This document shows, one piece after another, positions 1 through 11,639 of a DNA stretch of 64,000 bases. The stretch is from positions 23,454,001-23,518,000 of the forward strand of contig OY754469.1 in assembly GCA_963575645.1 (NCBI GenBank), in the 5' to 3' direction. The notes beneath the pieces were generated by a model that made no database searches, was not told where the DNA came from, and worked only from the letters and a program-made list of their open reading frames with translations. The translations under genes and the position numbers were made by a program. The stretch comes from Xanthostigma xanthostigma (Eukaryota > Arthropoda > Insecta > Raphidioptera > Raphidiidae). Within the stretch, counting starts at the first letter, position 1. Each line of letters opens with the position of its first letter.

Positions 1-1000
1 TTTAGCACCATTAACGTCTGACAATACGTTGCTTTTGATTTATTGTAGTTCAAGTTTGATGATTGTATTAAACCAAACAACATCTGAATAACTGTATAAT
101 ATGAAGCCAGATCTGAAAGTGTATTACAAAGAAAAAAATTTAATATGTCGACATTCTTTAGAAATATGTAAATATTACAAAAATGCAATTTTTATCCTCT
201 AAAGTCTAAACAATAGTAAATTATGAATTATGTTTAAGAGATAACATCTAAATAGAGTGCAATTGAGGAAATACTTTCATCACTTTTAATTCCCTAAATA
301 TCAAGCATTCTGCGCATATAAAATAATTAATGCAATCATTTTAAAATTCATGTATTTTCTTTCTAAATTGAAATATGCTTAAATTTGAATAGCTTGTTAA
401 AATCTGTCAACCATGAAAAAATTTGTAATTGAAACACTTTAATTTTTCATAATTAGTATTATTTTAGCCAGACACTCATCTTTTGTTTGTTTTGTTTCAA
501 TCCAATGTTTTTCGGATTCTTATATGAGATACAATTTATGAAGCATGAATAGAAAATATGATTGTTTGAAAATAATGTGTTTTTTCTGTACATCTTTTAA
601 TAGTTTTTCCAATTTACATACAACATTATGAACTGCAGAAAATGCTTTTTGGTAGTACCTACCCTAGAAAGTCGTTAAAAAAATAGCTCAGTTTGGTTTC
701 GCTTGTCAGTTGTGACAAGGAAATGTAGAAATGATTGACGTTTGAGTTTTGACCCTTCGATGACCTGTAGTTCAATTTAGATCATTGGCTTTACTTTTTC
801 TTTGTTTAAAACCAAAATAGCTATTGTTTGTAAAAAACAAACTCGTATCCTAAATGAATAATTTTGTTGCTTTTTTAGCATTCCTAACCACTCAGAATCA
901 TTATTAGAAGCTTTTATTTAACTTCACATGTTTGTCAGTTTGAGTCAGATATTGCAAATAAAATTTAGACTAGATCTAAACAGTTAACTTCGGTGACAAT
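1..1000. other. AT-rich sequence without recognisable gene
   Basis: No open frame with coding character, splice-bounded exon, RNA gene or recognisable transposon was seen here on either strand. Confidence 0.5.
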
Positions 1001-1003
1001 GCA

Positions 1004-1300
1004 TCAATCCAATATGGGTGGCTCTCTACGGTGGCGGATTTCCTTTTTATTCACAACCCTCTTAACATGAGTATTAAATGAAAGAGTTTGACGAGTGGAA
1101 TAAAATAAGCTACACGACGTCATTTTAAATCCAATATGGTGGACGCATCAAGATGGCGAATTAGCTTTTTCTTTACAACTCTCTTGACATTGATATGAAA
1201 GAAGTTGACGAGTGAAATACGATAAGCTATGAGAAATCATTGTACTTAAACCCAATATGGCGGATCCGCATATCCGATGGATGCGAAATATTGTACACAT
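1004..1300. repeat. Tandem repeat of about 121 bp (two and a half copies)
   Basis: The motif CCAATATGG recurs at 1009, 1131 and 1252. Each is followed by a GATGGCG/GGTGGCGG-type segment and then by a diverged stretch with CTCTTRACAT and GACGAGTG. The spacing of 122 and 121 bp defines the unit. The copies are diverged, so the array is old. A short related motif (CCAATATGGCG) recurs near 57566. Confidence 0.7.
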
Positions 1301-1563
1301 ATGTACTCCCGATAGCAATGCATGAATCAATCGTTTTTTAGAATTTTATAGAACTAAATAATCAATAATAAGTTTGTGTTTTAATTATAACAATTTTTAA
1401 AGACTAAAAACAAAACATAAAAAAATAGTAAAAAACACTTTTTAGACACTCTATTATTGAAATGTACTAAAAAGGGGGAAAAATTTTTAAAATTTAGGGT
1501 CTTAATTATAAAAACGTAGATTTTGATTAATAAACCATGATATAATTATGAACCTAAATTATT

Positions 1564-2443
1564 GAAAACTATTTTTTCCGATGAAGGGAGTTTTTTTGGT
1601 TGAGGATCATAAGTAAATAAGTTTTACCGATGTTTCGCTAGTGGCCAACGTTTCAAAAAATTTATTTTCATCTTCAGGGCCTATGAACATGTATATATGC
1701 CTATATTAATTAGATCATAATATTATATCCAACAGTTACAATAAGTTTTTTTTATTAGAGCTACTATAGGTACTTATATAAAAAATCTACTATATACCTC
1801 AAGCTGGTCGAAAGGTGGTAAATTATTAAAACAACATACATGATCATATTAATATGGGTTAAAAATTATTAATATGAACATCTTTTATAAAAAAAACATT
1901 AAAAAAATTATTAAAATTTTATAAAAATGTCACGCAGTAAAAAATTTATTGAGATATTTGTCTGACAATATATAACCAAAAAGCACTTTCTGTGGACTGA
2001 TATTTGATACTGATCAGACAAATATTTCAATAAATTTTTTACTGCGTGACATTTTTATAAAAATTTAATAATTGTTTTAAAGTTTATTTATAAAAGATGT
2101 TCATATTAATAATTTTTAACCCATAATAATATGATCATGTATGTTGTTTTAACAATTTACCACCTTTCGATCAGCTTGAGGTATGTAATAGATTTTTTCA
2201 CTATTATATAGTAGCTCTAATAAAAAAAAACTTATTGTAACTGTTAGAGACAATATTATGATCTAAATATAAACATATATACATGTTCATAGGCCCTGAA
2301 GATGAAAATACATTTTTCGAAACGTTAGCCACTAGCGAAACATTGGTAAAGCTTATTTACTTATGATCCTCAACCAAAAACCTTCCTTCATCGTAACATT
2401 CTATTGGATCAACACTACTTTATACTGAAGACTGTTTTTTCCG
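1564..2443. mobile_element. Foldback element with hammerhead-like core at the arms
   Basis: Two arms of about 390 bp (about 1577-1970 and 2010-2394) are near-perfect reverse complements around a short spacer at about 1985. The right arm reads CTGAAGA (2296-2302), then a possible hairpin (GAAAAT paired with ATTTTTC), then CGAAACGTT (2319-2327). This is the order of a hammerhead ribozyme core. Beyond the right arm lies an unpaired tail of about 33 nt. The arms plus tail are bounded by imperfect 17-bp repeats ending in TTTTTTCCG (1561-1577 and 2427-2443, two mismatches), possibly the target duplication. No coding capacity. Confidence 0.65.
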
Positions 2444-2715
2444 TTTTAGTGTATACATTTCAATAAAAGATTGTCTTTTTATAATTTACTTGTCAGTTTA
2501 TCACCGTTCCATATTTTCTAAAATTTACAACCGATTTTGTTAAAATTACGTTTTGATAAGATTTCATGTCTTTTATATTCGTAATATCTACAAAAGTCTT
2601 AAAGAAATCGCAAAACTATTTTTAAGCAACCTCCTCATACATGATTAAGTTGAAAAACAGCGTTTTCGCTGAACTTCGCCCATTGTATCGATTGTAACAT
2701 TGATGCAATAGCGGC

Positions 2716-2717
<2 letters not shown>

Positions 2718-2770
<53 letters not shown>
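2718..2770. repeat. (ATT)n microsatellite
   Basis: Uninterrupted ATT trinucleotide run of about 17 units, ending in ATTACTATAC. Confidence 0.95.
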
Positions 2771-2775
<5 letters not shown>

Positions 2776-2849
2776 ACATGATACGTCACAAGTATATTAT
2801 CAAGTAACATAATATACATTTTCAATTTTTTTGCTTGCTTCCTCATTAT

Positions 2850-3000
2850 CCTTTTACAATTTACGAAAATAGGAGTGGTGGAGAGGGATGAAGAGGCCAA
2901 CGTTCCTTTTCGTTGGGGAGTTTAAACTAATGTTCAGTATGCTAGAAAATCCCCTATAAAAATGTGCCAGGCGTCTCACATTTACATAGAAGTTGAATTA
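2850..3000 (+). repeat. Dispersed repeat, copy 1 of 3
   Basis: Segment with GGAGTGGTGGAGAGG, GGGGAGTTTAAACTAATG and AAAATGTGCCAGGCG. It recurs inverted at about 4885-5030 and in part, same strand, at about 25690-25800. Non-coding; family not recognised. Confidence 0.6.
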
Positions 3001-3009
3001 GTAAAAATT

Positions 3010-4880
3010 TTCCCGCCCTCTTAATGGTGGTGAATGTTTAGAAGTCAGAAAATCATAATATAGGTAATTCATAACAATATTAATAAAATAAATCAATATA
3101 CGCGAAAAATTAAGTAAAAAGTTATGAAATAATAAGGAAATATACTGAAGTGCATTTTTAGTAGGTTAATGTGGACACATATAAATAAATATTGACTTAG
3201 ATATTATTACATTTTTAAATCATGTATGAATCTCTAAAGACGAATCATTCATTGAACTATTGAACATTAATATTAATGATTTATTATATAATAATACACA
3301 AGACCGGTAGTTGTGTAGATTTTGTGGGTCAGTTTAATTAAAGTATTATATCATTCAGGAAAATATAATCAGAATAATTTCTTTATTACGTTCAATAAAA
3401 CCGGTTTGTATTTAACTTGTAACAGAATTTGTCAATGGGATTGGGTGTTTATTTGTTTATTAATGATCATATTATTTGTGCAAATAGTTGTTCAGATGAA
3501 CACTAAAAGACCGCGCACACCTATCAAGCACGACCAGCACAGCACGGACCAGAAAAGTTTGTTCGTGAAATTGTCAATGTTATCTAACTGAGTAGCGCAC
3601 ATTAGACGAGTATCTGCTACCAGCAACAACTATCAGTAGGTTGCCTGCAACTTCTGTCTAGCCGAGCTGAACCGATCCAGTGTCCTAGTGATGTGTCGTT
3701 TTCATTAATTGAAAAAATATTCTCGGCCAATTACATCTTACGGCCGCTAAAGGATTCTACTGCTGTTTGAAAATGCTTCACAAAATTGTGCTTGTTGCTT
3801 AAAATTTCAAAAAAAATATTTTCTTCCGAAAATTGTATCAAATAACGTCTTTTTTGGAAATATTTCAACACGAGATTTCAAATTATCGGAAGTCTAATTA
3901 TTATCATTTTGAAGTTTTTTTTCTACAAATGTGCACTAAAAATATTGAAAAATTTAGCTTGTTCATTTTAAATTTATTTTTATACTAAATTAATTTTTTT
4001 TGCATTTTTACCACATTTCAAATTATTTATTTAGATCAGATAACATATTAAAATATGGCTCAAAGTCATACGGAAATAAAACAATATCATCAAGGTTTAA
4101 ATAAGATTTCTCATAGAAATTAGAAATTTCAAAAACGTTAGTGTATTTTGTATGCACATACATACCCATGCGGTAAATAAGGGGGCATATTTGATGAACA
4201 ATCATCTTAGAAAAGTTACCTTTTCCAAAATGTTGAATCTATCATAGTCATAAATAATGATTATCTGACAACTTGTTAACACTTAGTTCAGACATACCAC
4301 AAGGTGATTTAACGGTTGATTAGCTAGTTATGATTTTATAAATATATAACATCGGTAAAAAACATACAAAATGATAATCAATAAAGTTGGTAGATCGGAA
4401 TAATGGTACTTACATATAGAAAGTTTAGTAAGTACTATTGCAAGCATTTCTCATTTATGGGACAGTTGGTAGTAGTTTGCATATAATATTGAACGTCAGT
4501 CGACATCCGATTAAAGGTCTGTTTACACTTTAATGGTGACAGATTTGTATTGAAAGAATTTAATTTATATTTCAAAATTTGAAAGAAGATTCGCTCGCGT
4601 TAAAATCGGTTTTCACAAGTCTATCTTAGCCTAAACGAACTTAAGTAAAAAGTGCCTTAAACTTTAAATTTTGGTATCAATTGTTTGAGATCTCTGGCTA
4701 TTTGCTTGTTAAAGCAGATACCGAAATCAAAATATAATTTTATGTTTGGTTTGATTGGGTATACCTCAACAGATTCTAGTTAATCACGTCAAGTAAATGA
4801 ATAAACGAGTAGTGACTTATTTGAACTTTCATCTGTCTCGAAAACAACTGAACCAATTTTTATTAATATCATTATCTACC
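3010..4880. other. No recognisable feature
   Basis: AT-rich DNA. A short GC-richer patch at 3505-3740 could belong to a leader exon or an old repeat, but nothing in the window confirms either. Confidence 0.4.
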
Positions 4881-4884
4881 AGTG

Positions 4885-5030
4885 ACGCGAGCGCAACTTC
4901 GAGGCCTCTGGCACATTTTTATAGTAAACTCCTTAGCATATACTCAAAATTAATTTGAACTCCCCATCCAAAAGAAACGCTGTACAACCGCTCCACCTCC
5001 TTGTCTTCTTAAATTATGAAAAAAATTTTA
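4885..5030 (-). repeat. Dispersed repeat, copy 2 of 3
   Basis: Reverse complement of the 2850-3000 repeat: GAGGCCTCTGGCACATTTTT, then AACTCCCCATCC and CCGCTCCACCTCC. Diverged copy. Confidence 0.55.
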
Positions 5031-5252
5031 TTCCAAGATGTCTACAATAGGAAGCAAGGAAAAATTTGAAAACAACTAAATTAGAACAAAACTGTTTTCG
5101 ATAGATTTGAAATTAATAAACACTTCTGTTGAGTAGTGCGCTGTACATCCCACTTATTGTTTTAACTTGTCAGTCCGGTCATCCTGTAGAGACGCCACTG
5201 TTATCTACTGATACCCTAAACTTAAAATAAAAAGTACTTCTTACCAACTACT

Positions 5253-5668
5253 AGTGATGAACAAAATCGTCTTGGTCTTGGTCTTGCTTTTTCGCAAGAC
5301 CTAGACCATACTTACACTAGCAAGAACAAGACCAAGATCGAATAAACAATACCAAGATCAAAACCAAGACCCAGTATGCACGACCAAGATCAAATGCGCA
5401 AGACTAAACTAAATTCTGTTAGAATTATGAGTTAGAATATTTGTTATAACGAATTCAATATAATATATGCTTTTCTCGGAATAGAACATTTTGTTTAAAG
5501 TAGCAGGTTAAATCAGCAAGACCAAGACTGAAATGCATGAACAATACTAGAAGTATTTGAGCACGAACAAGACCAAGACTAGAAGTATTTGAGTAAGAAC
5601 AAGACCAAGACCGAATAAGGAAGACCAAGACTATCTCAGTCTTGGTTTTGGTCTTGGTCACTACCAAT
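5253..5668. repeat. AAGACCA short-unit repeat block with inverted ends
   Basis: About 400 bp in which AAGACCAAGA-type units recur many times at irregular spacing (for example 5329, 5364, 5517, 5571, 5600, 5620). It begins with the inverted form CGTCTTGGTCTTGGTCTTG (5269-5287) and ends with GTCTTGGTTTTGGTCTTGG (5639-5657). A sub-unit AGAAGTATTTGAG is duplicated (5550, 5580). The block could be a foldback with minisatellite arms. Any reading frame through it is repeat-driven. Confidence 0.7.
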
Positions 5669-5971
5669 TACGTTTGGTTTAAGACAAGGTTTCTGTTAAA
5701 GACTCATAGTGGTATAATATGAATTTGATAAACAATAATTTACTGTTCGCTATAATTGATTGTTACAAATCGATACACTATCAATACGAATTGCATTGAT
5801 TTTCGGCTCGATTGTATTTAAAATTTAAAGCAGTTACCTCAGTACGGTGTCCGGCATTTCATAATAGGCGCGTCTATATTATTTACACACACATAGTCAC
5901 ACATATAAACTGGGAAAGTGAAAGCACGCGTGTCAATATGTATGTATTAACTAACTTCTTGAACATATATA

Positions 5972-6208
5972 TGTCGTAGCCAGATCGTGAAATTAGACAT
6001 TTCGTGAACTGTCTAGACAGTTCATGAAATGCAGCCAGATCGTGTAATGGTCGATCAGTTACACGAAGTGGCTAAAATTTTTAGACAGTTCATGAAATGC
6101 AATTGGGCCTTAGACAGATCGTGTAATATTTCAGAATTACATGAAGTGTCTAAATTTTTTAGACAGTTCATGAACTGTCTAACAGCTGTTTTGCCGATCG
6201 TGCAATAT
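5972..6208 (+). repeat. Left 237-bp terminal inverted repeat of Ginger element
   Basis: The repeat contains several internal copies of AGACAGTTCATGAA and its inverse, plus copies of AGATCGTG. Clustered sub-repeats like these are probable transposase-binding sites (inference). Confidence 0.9.
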
Positions 6209-6331
6209 CTAGATACTTTAAATCATTGTAAGGAGTCAACTGTAAAAACATTAAATAATTGTCGAAGCAGCTAAAACTAAAATTTCATTTTTATTTCATT
6301 TACAAAACATAAAATATAATTCGTCCTTTTT

Positions 6332-8062
6332 TCATTTATTCACACACGGTAAACTTGAGTGACACCGGCTGTTACATAAAACGTTCGCTTTTTTGCATGC
6401 ACATCTTTTAGTAGTACATTGCACGTCAGAAGCTCTGCATGAGCATTGAAAGAAGCCTTGTCCTCCACTGCAACCTTTAACAGCTTCTCTCAGAGAGAGG
6501 AGTTTATTTGAGTCTATTTCGTCCCGTGTAAAAAACTGAGACCCAGCTGGAACAAGATTTTCGGGTCGGAACCACCCTTTTATAACCCCATTTCGAACGC
6601 CCACCTGATTAACTTCTTCTCTTTGATCTGTGATGACACAGACAATGTTCTGTGGATCGCTAGGGCCACGGTCGACTTTTGGTATCGAAAGAAGTACGCA
6701 ATCTCCAATTTTATACTCAGGGAGCTTTTTCTTAGTAGAAGAAAGCATTTTTTCGGCCGCTGCGACCATTTTCATCTTTGAGTCAGCTCTCTGTTGTTGA
6801 ATAGACACCTCTTTACGGCACAAATTACAAAAATCAATGTTCACTGAGTATCTTGCATCAAATACACTACCACATTTGCTACACTGATGTTCATATGCGC
6901 TAGTGGAAGTAGTAGAAGTTGTGGTCGTATTATTATTATCGATTACTAAATTTTCCAAGTCTTCCTCAGCTTGCAAGTTTTCAGTTAACGCCTGTGGAAT
7001 GTTAGAGGTAGCAAGTCCAAGCTTGGGATCACATCCAAAGAGCGCTTTGTATGGAGACCGACCAATAGTTCGGTGATGGGAACTATTTTTTTGCCACTGT
7101 ACAAAATTTAATCCAACAGACCAACGTTTACTGCCTGTATCAGCCATCCAAGCTCTTAGCATGTTTTCAATATCTTGATTCGATCTCTCAATACTACCCT
7201 GACTTTGGGGATGTCTGGGTCTTCCGTGAACAATCTTCGACTCAGGCCACATTTTATGAAGATCTTCTATTACACTATTAACAAACTCCCGGCCGTTGTC
7301 ACTTTGTAGTATTTTCGGAGCACCAAACAAGAGGAAGATAGATAATAGTTCCGATGCTATTCCTTGAGCACGTTTAGAAGTTAAGGGACGCAAAATCACA
7401 AATTTAGTTGAATGATCCTGATAGTTTAATATCCATTTATAATCACCATCTTGCAGAGATTGAAAGTCTATCAAATCAATTTGTCCTCGCTCACAAAAAT
7501 CACTTGATAAAATAGGCTTAACAACCAATTTCTTCGGTAAATTTCTCTTTTCGTTACAGGATTTGCAGCCAGACAAAAAAATTTCAATCGGTGGTCGAGG
7601 AATTTGAAATTTTTCAGCAAGAGCAGATTCTATCTTGCATCGTCCGCCATGGCCAGTCTTATTCACATGGAAGTCGTGAATTTTATCGAATAACTCTTCA
7701 TACGGAACAACAAACTGTATAATTGCTGAATCAGCGTGTTTCTTGATTAAATATGATTGATTAGCGACACGCATAACATTATATTTACTTAACAGGTTGT
7801 ACTCTCGCCTCGTCTTTTTAATGCTAAAAAAACAATAAATAGTTAATTAATAATTAATAATAATAAATAAAAATAATTAATATTATAGCCAAATAATTTA
7901 AACTTACGATTTATTTTTTGCTGCCTCGATTTCAATAATCATTGAGTCAATCTGGTTTTTAACAAATGGTTTTTTATTTGGTTTTTCGGCATAATAACTG
8001 TCTAGACTGACATAAAACTGATCTTTGTGGTTAAAACTTGAAGTGGTGCACTCACTGTCCAT
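6332..8062 (-). CDS. Ginger transposase / integrase, KRBA2-like, two exons (548 aa)
   Basis: Spliced on the minus strand: exon 1 is 8062-7908, an 84-bp intron follows (GTAAGT donor, TTTTTTTAG acceptor), and exon 2 is 7823-6332. The junction keeps the frame and joins a 51-codon leader to the long downstream frame. The protein would cut and join the element's ends in the nucleus. Visible domains: an H2C2 zinc-binding motif (His104, His110, Cys138, Cys141), an rve integrase core with Asp168 in GQID, Asp227 in QSDNGREF and Glu264 in GSIERSN, a CxxC zinc ribbon near residues 366-388, and a Cys-rich tail like a CXC domain near 510-545. No stop or frameshift is seen, so the element may be active. 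The whole architecture resembles vertebrate KRBA2, a domesticated relative. Starting at the downstream Met (7774) would lose the leader. Confidence 0.88.
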
Positions 8063-8249
8063 TATGCCAAATTATTATTAACAAAAAATTATTATTAACG
8101 AACAGCTGATACTGAGTTGTGTCTATTGCATTATGTCACATCAATATGCGCAACTCACTATGCGCAACTCTTTATGGTGAACGCGCATGAAACTGTGTAT
8201 TGTTGGGCGCGAAATTTAACTTGTTTCCAGATATTTATTTCCTTCACAA

Positions 8250-8486
8250 ATATTGCACGATCGGCAAAACAGCTGTTAGACAGTTCATGAACTGTCTAAA
8301 AAATTTAGACACTTCATGTAATTCTGAAATATTACACGATCTGTCTAAGGCCCAATTGCATTTCATGAACTGTCTAAAAATTTTAGCCACTTCGTGTAAC
8401 TGATCGACCATTACACGATCTGGCTGCATTTCATGAACTGTCTAGACAGTTCACGAAATGTCTAATTTCACGATCTGGCTACGACA
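8250..8486 (-). repeat. Right 237-bp terminal inverted repeat of Ginger element
   Basis: Exact reverse complement of 5972-6208 by reading. It lies upstream of the transposase start at 8062, so the promoter is expected in or beside it. Confidence 0.9.
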
Positions 8487-8585
8487 TATATAACCTCAGT
8501 GAGTATATGCACACATAGATATTTAAATAATAATACATGATATAAAGCTTAGAAATATTAGGTGCGAACAACAATTATCATTAAC

Positions 8586-8806
8586 ACCATAATATCAAAT
8601 CTTTGATTAACGTCTGATTAGAACTCTTCAATAAATAAAATTATCGACCAATTTTTCAGACAATATATTAACAAAAAATATAATATTTATTAATACATTA
8701 ACGATTCGATCCGGATCGAAACGTTCATGTATTAACTATATTTTTTGTAAATATATTGTCTGAAAAATTGGTCGATAATTTTATTTATTGAAAACCATAA
8801 TATCAA
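8586..8806. mobile_element. Asymmetric foldback retroelement, copy 1 (13-bp TSD)
   Basis: Element 8599-8793 lies between direct repeats ACCATAATATCAA (8586-8598 and 8794-8806). It has a unique head of about 32 nt with TTTGATTAACGTCTGA, then a left arm (8631-8683) and an inverted right arm (8738-8791). The centre has CGATCCGGATCGAAACG, which keeps the GAAACG box but has lost the CTGAAGA part. Same family as 37341-37532 and 59818-60201. Confidence 0.85.
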
Positions 8807-8849
8807 CTTAAGGGTACCTATATTGCGCTGCTTCAAAAGCTTTCCTACA

Positions 8850-9225
8850 CTCGTCATCTCAAAACACCTAAAGACGATTGCACCCTCCCCAAGCCACTTC
8901 TAAGAAAGTGGATTAATGATCATAAAACCACTTTCTTAGGAGTGGTTTCGGAAGGGTGCAATTGGTCAAAAATTTTTGCAGCTGGTATTTCCCGGTCACT
9001 TTTGGCTCTAACAAAACCTAAAAACGAAGCGGTAGAATTTTTTTTAATTCCTACTCTTTTTTTACCCCCTTTGAACTTTTTTACCCTCCCTCACTTAAAA
9101 TAGATCAGATTCCGCCTATGTATCATAGAAGAAAAAATGCTCTAAATAGCTTATGTACCAAGCGGCAGAAGGTTGGGACGACATGCTTTTTTTATGCGTC
9201 AGCTCCCTGACTACTAGGAATCGTG
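8850..9225. mobile_element. Degenerate foldback, shared with 56880-57348
   Basis: It shares long stretches with 56880-57348: CAATTGGTCAAAAA, GGTATTTCCCGGTCA, CCTAAAAACGAAG, AAAAAATGCTCTAAA, and a GCGTCAGCTC...ACTACTAG end. An inner hairpin (AGAAAGTGG/CCACTTTCT) is present. No coding capacity. Confidence 0.65.
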
Positions 9226-9558
9226 TCCATAAACCACGTAGCTCGGGCAATAGGGGGGGGGGGGTAGGTCGAAAGCTACGCTGAGCTACGTAAGGAGTTG
9301 GAGGGGGTAAGAGTTAAGCTACGTAATTTTCTTCATGCATTTTATTTGGCACAATATATATAATATACATACATTATACAACAAATATTAGTCTTGTTCA
9401 TTTAAAATAAAATAGTTTGTTAACAGAAAACGCAAAATATCTTCTGGACTTGGTAGTAAAAAACTACGTTTTGTCTGGATTGAGAGGGGGGCATAGGAAA
9501 GACTACGTAAGGTTACATGGAAGAGGGAGGTTCCAGAAGAGCACCACGTGGTTTATGG
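9226..9558. mobile_element. MITE with CCATAAACCACGT inverted ends
   Basis: GTCCATAAACCACGTAG at the left and CACGTGGTTTATGGAC at the right are inverted repeats around a filler with several CTACGTAA motifs and G-tracts. A convincing target duplication was not found. Similar in style to the MITE at 62287-62808. Confidence 0.65.
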
Positions 9559-9564
9559 ACGCTC

Positions 9565-10310
9565 CCCTATAAGCGACTATAAAAAAAGTTGACTACAGAT
9601 AAATGATTACGTAATTTTATCAATTTTTCGCATGTAGGATCTATCTATAAATTAATTATAATATAAAATCCTATGAAATATAGGTTATGCCGTACGCACG
9701 CTTTTTATAAAATTTTTTTGAGTTCATATAAAATAGTACCGCGAACACTGTCTGTTATTTAGTTTTCTTGCGGGTTTTTTGATTTTGAGAATTTTGTGAA
9801 TGTCGAGATGTGAAAATGTGTTTTCAAAATTTTTGTCTATGTTATTCGAAACCATTTGAATGGATTTTGGTAAAAATAAATGTACTCTCAACTAGTATCC
9901 AAAGTTAAAATATAGTGTACTTTTTATCCAATTTAAAAGTATTGATAAGGCTGGAAATAGTTACACCGGTATTTATAAAATATGTTGAACACGCCTATTA
10001 AACAACTGGCTACTATATAGTCCGTACAGCAACAAAATGTGTATTAGTTTAAAGTCAACTGACCGTGGCAACGTCAAATAACCAACTAAAGATCACGAGG
10101 TCAGACGGATCCACAAATTTAGGTCAAACAAAATATTATACTCAACAGCAAGTGTTTTTTAAGCAATGATAGTAATCTATTAAACAACATATTTCATTCA
10201 TATAAAGTATGTTTTAATCCCTGATGCAAAAAGGGCACTGTAGTTCCAAATATTCAATTTATACGGTTTTCGTAATATCTGCAAAAATAATTTCCAGATA
10301 AATCTACTAC
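9565..10310. other. No recognisable feature
   Basis: AT-rich, non-coding on both strands as far as can be read. Confidence 0.4.
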
Positions 10311-10313
10311 TAA

Positions 10314-10751
10314 TGCTGGGTTCCAGAAAGGATTGTCAAAAAAACTGATTTGACGATGACCTTAGATTGTGGTCATATAATAAAAGTTTCCATAAATCAG
10401 GAGCAGTCTAATGTCGTATTGAAATTCCCTGTCATCTAGATTCTAGAACATTAAATTGTACTCACACAAACACAAATGACTATTTTATATAGAAAAAGAC
10501 CGCTAATTTCTAGTTAAATTTTGATCAAAATACCCAAAAAAAGTTGTTTCGAAGTAGAAATTGTACAAAAAACGATGCTATATACTTGTATACACTGTTT
10601 AAGAAAAATATCGTTTTAATCGATCAACTATTTTTCGAGCAGGATCGATTTGAAACTCTACAATGCTTTTCATATGAAGAAATATGTATGTTCACGATCT
10701 AATCTCGTTGTCAAATAAGATTTTTTGACAATAATTTCTGCAACCCAACAT
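10314..10751. mobile_element. MITE with TGCTGGGTT inverted ends
   Basis: TGCTGGGTTCCAGAAAG with ATTGTCA at the left is mirrored by TGACAATAATTTCTGCAACC at the right. A diverged copy lies inverted at about 27280-27660 in intron 3 of gene 1; shared stretches include ATCGATCAACTATTTT and AGAACATTA. Confidence 0.65.
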
Positions 10752-10895
10752 AACTGCTCCATCTATTTATCATAATCTAATCTTTTTCGAAATAGCTCTG
10801 AATACACGACTTTAAAATACTATAACTGTTTTTCTACTGACATGAAGAGATTACCATTTCCCTTTAGAAGACAATTTACTGTTAATTAAATCTTT

Positions 10896-11631
10896 CACCA
10901 TTCCAACCCACAAGTAGGAAATATCTTTCCGTTTTGAGGTCCCCCGAATCCAAAAAACATATTTTTGAAAAAACTCTGTGCGTCTGTTTGTGAACCCGAT
11001 ACAGGTCAAATGGATGAGCGGATTGAAACCAAATTTTGGGAGGATGTTTGGTATGCAAATATGAAGAGCCCTATTGTTTTTGGGGAAAATCGGCGCATGC
11101 GCAGAGGAGTTATATGCTATAACGGTGTTTTTTATATAAAAAAATTGGTTGTCTGTAAAGTCGGTTTACGGACGATAGTTTTACGTGATAACGTATTCCG
11201 CTCGAACATCACATTTAATAATCACGCACAGGGTCAGGCGGAACGTTAGGAACGTTACACTTTTTCGTGCATGCAGCCGGTGTTTCATCTTTTTATATTG
11301 ACGTGATTCATCAATTTATAAGACGTTATCACGTCAATAATGGTGTACTTTTGATAACGGATTATTATTTTATTTATTTTTTCATGAAAGTTTCGTTAAA
11401 TTTTTTTTTCTAAACTTTATAGTTTCGGAAATTTTTTGAAAATAAAAAAAATCAGCCGCTATTTTGTTTTATGAATCTGTCAGAAATAAACTAGTTCGGC
11501 ATGCTTATGACGTGGAACATATGTAGATAATCATGGCAACGAATAGCAAATATCATATTGAATACTAGCCATTACCCGCGTCACCTCACATTATTATAAT
11601 CAAATGTCAACATTTTTTAAGTTGGAATGGT
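10896..11631 (-). mobile_element. ACCATTCCAAC-ended element, copy A
   Basis: Bounded by ACCATTCCAAC and GTTGGAATGGT. The interior has GGTATGCAAATATGAAGAGC and GGCGCATGCGCAGA. It matches copies at 14873-15592 and 36950-38020 in the opposite orientation and a 100-bp internal fragment at 34893-34992. A second element is inserted at 11144-11338. Non-autonomous; superfamily not assigned. Confidence 0.7.
11144..11338 (+). mobile_element. TTGGTTGTCTGTAAAG element, deleted copy, nested
   Basis: Starts ATTGGTTGTCTGTAAAG and ends ACGTTATCACGTCAA. Longer copies are at 18369-18936 (+) and 28165-28906 (-), with the same CACGCACAGGGTCAGGCGG and GTGCATGCAGCCGGTG blocks. The ends carry an inverted CGTGATAACG motif. 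Inserted in the surrounding ACCATTCCAAC element. Confidence 0.7.
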
Positions 11632-11639
11632 CCCGTCGC

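Larger units (their letters stand above)
5972..8486 (-). mobile_element. Complete Ginger-type DNA transposon
   Basis: The 2515-bp element starts TGTCGTAGCC and ends GGCTACGACA. It is bounded by inverted repeats of 237 bp (5972-6208 and 8250-8486) that I read as identical, and by a 4-bp target duplication TATA (5968-5971 and 8487-8490). TGT...ACA termini, a 4-bp duplication and a gypsy-like integrase as the only gene are the defining traits of Ginger elements. Identical ends and an intact gene point to a recent insertion. Confidence 0.92.

Noticed and set aside
6029-6274. 81-codon frame and its mirror at 8244-8429
   Set aside because: Both are readings through the identical Ginger inverted repeats, with repeated peptides produced by the sub-terminal motifs.
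10965-11249. 94-codon frame sharing a C-terminal peptide with one at 18154-18435
   Set aside because: The shared peptide comes from two copies of the TTGGTTGTCTGTAAAG element; neither frame is conserved beyond it.
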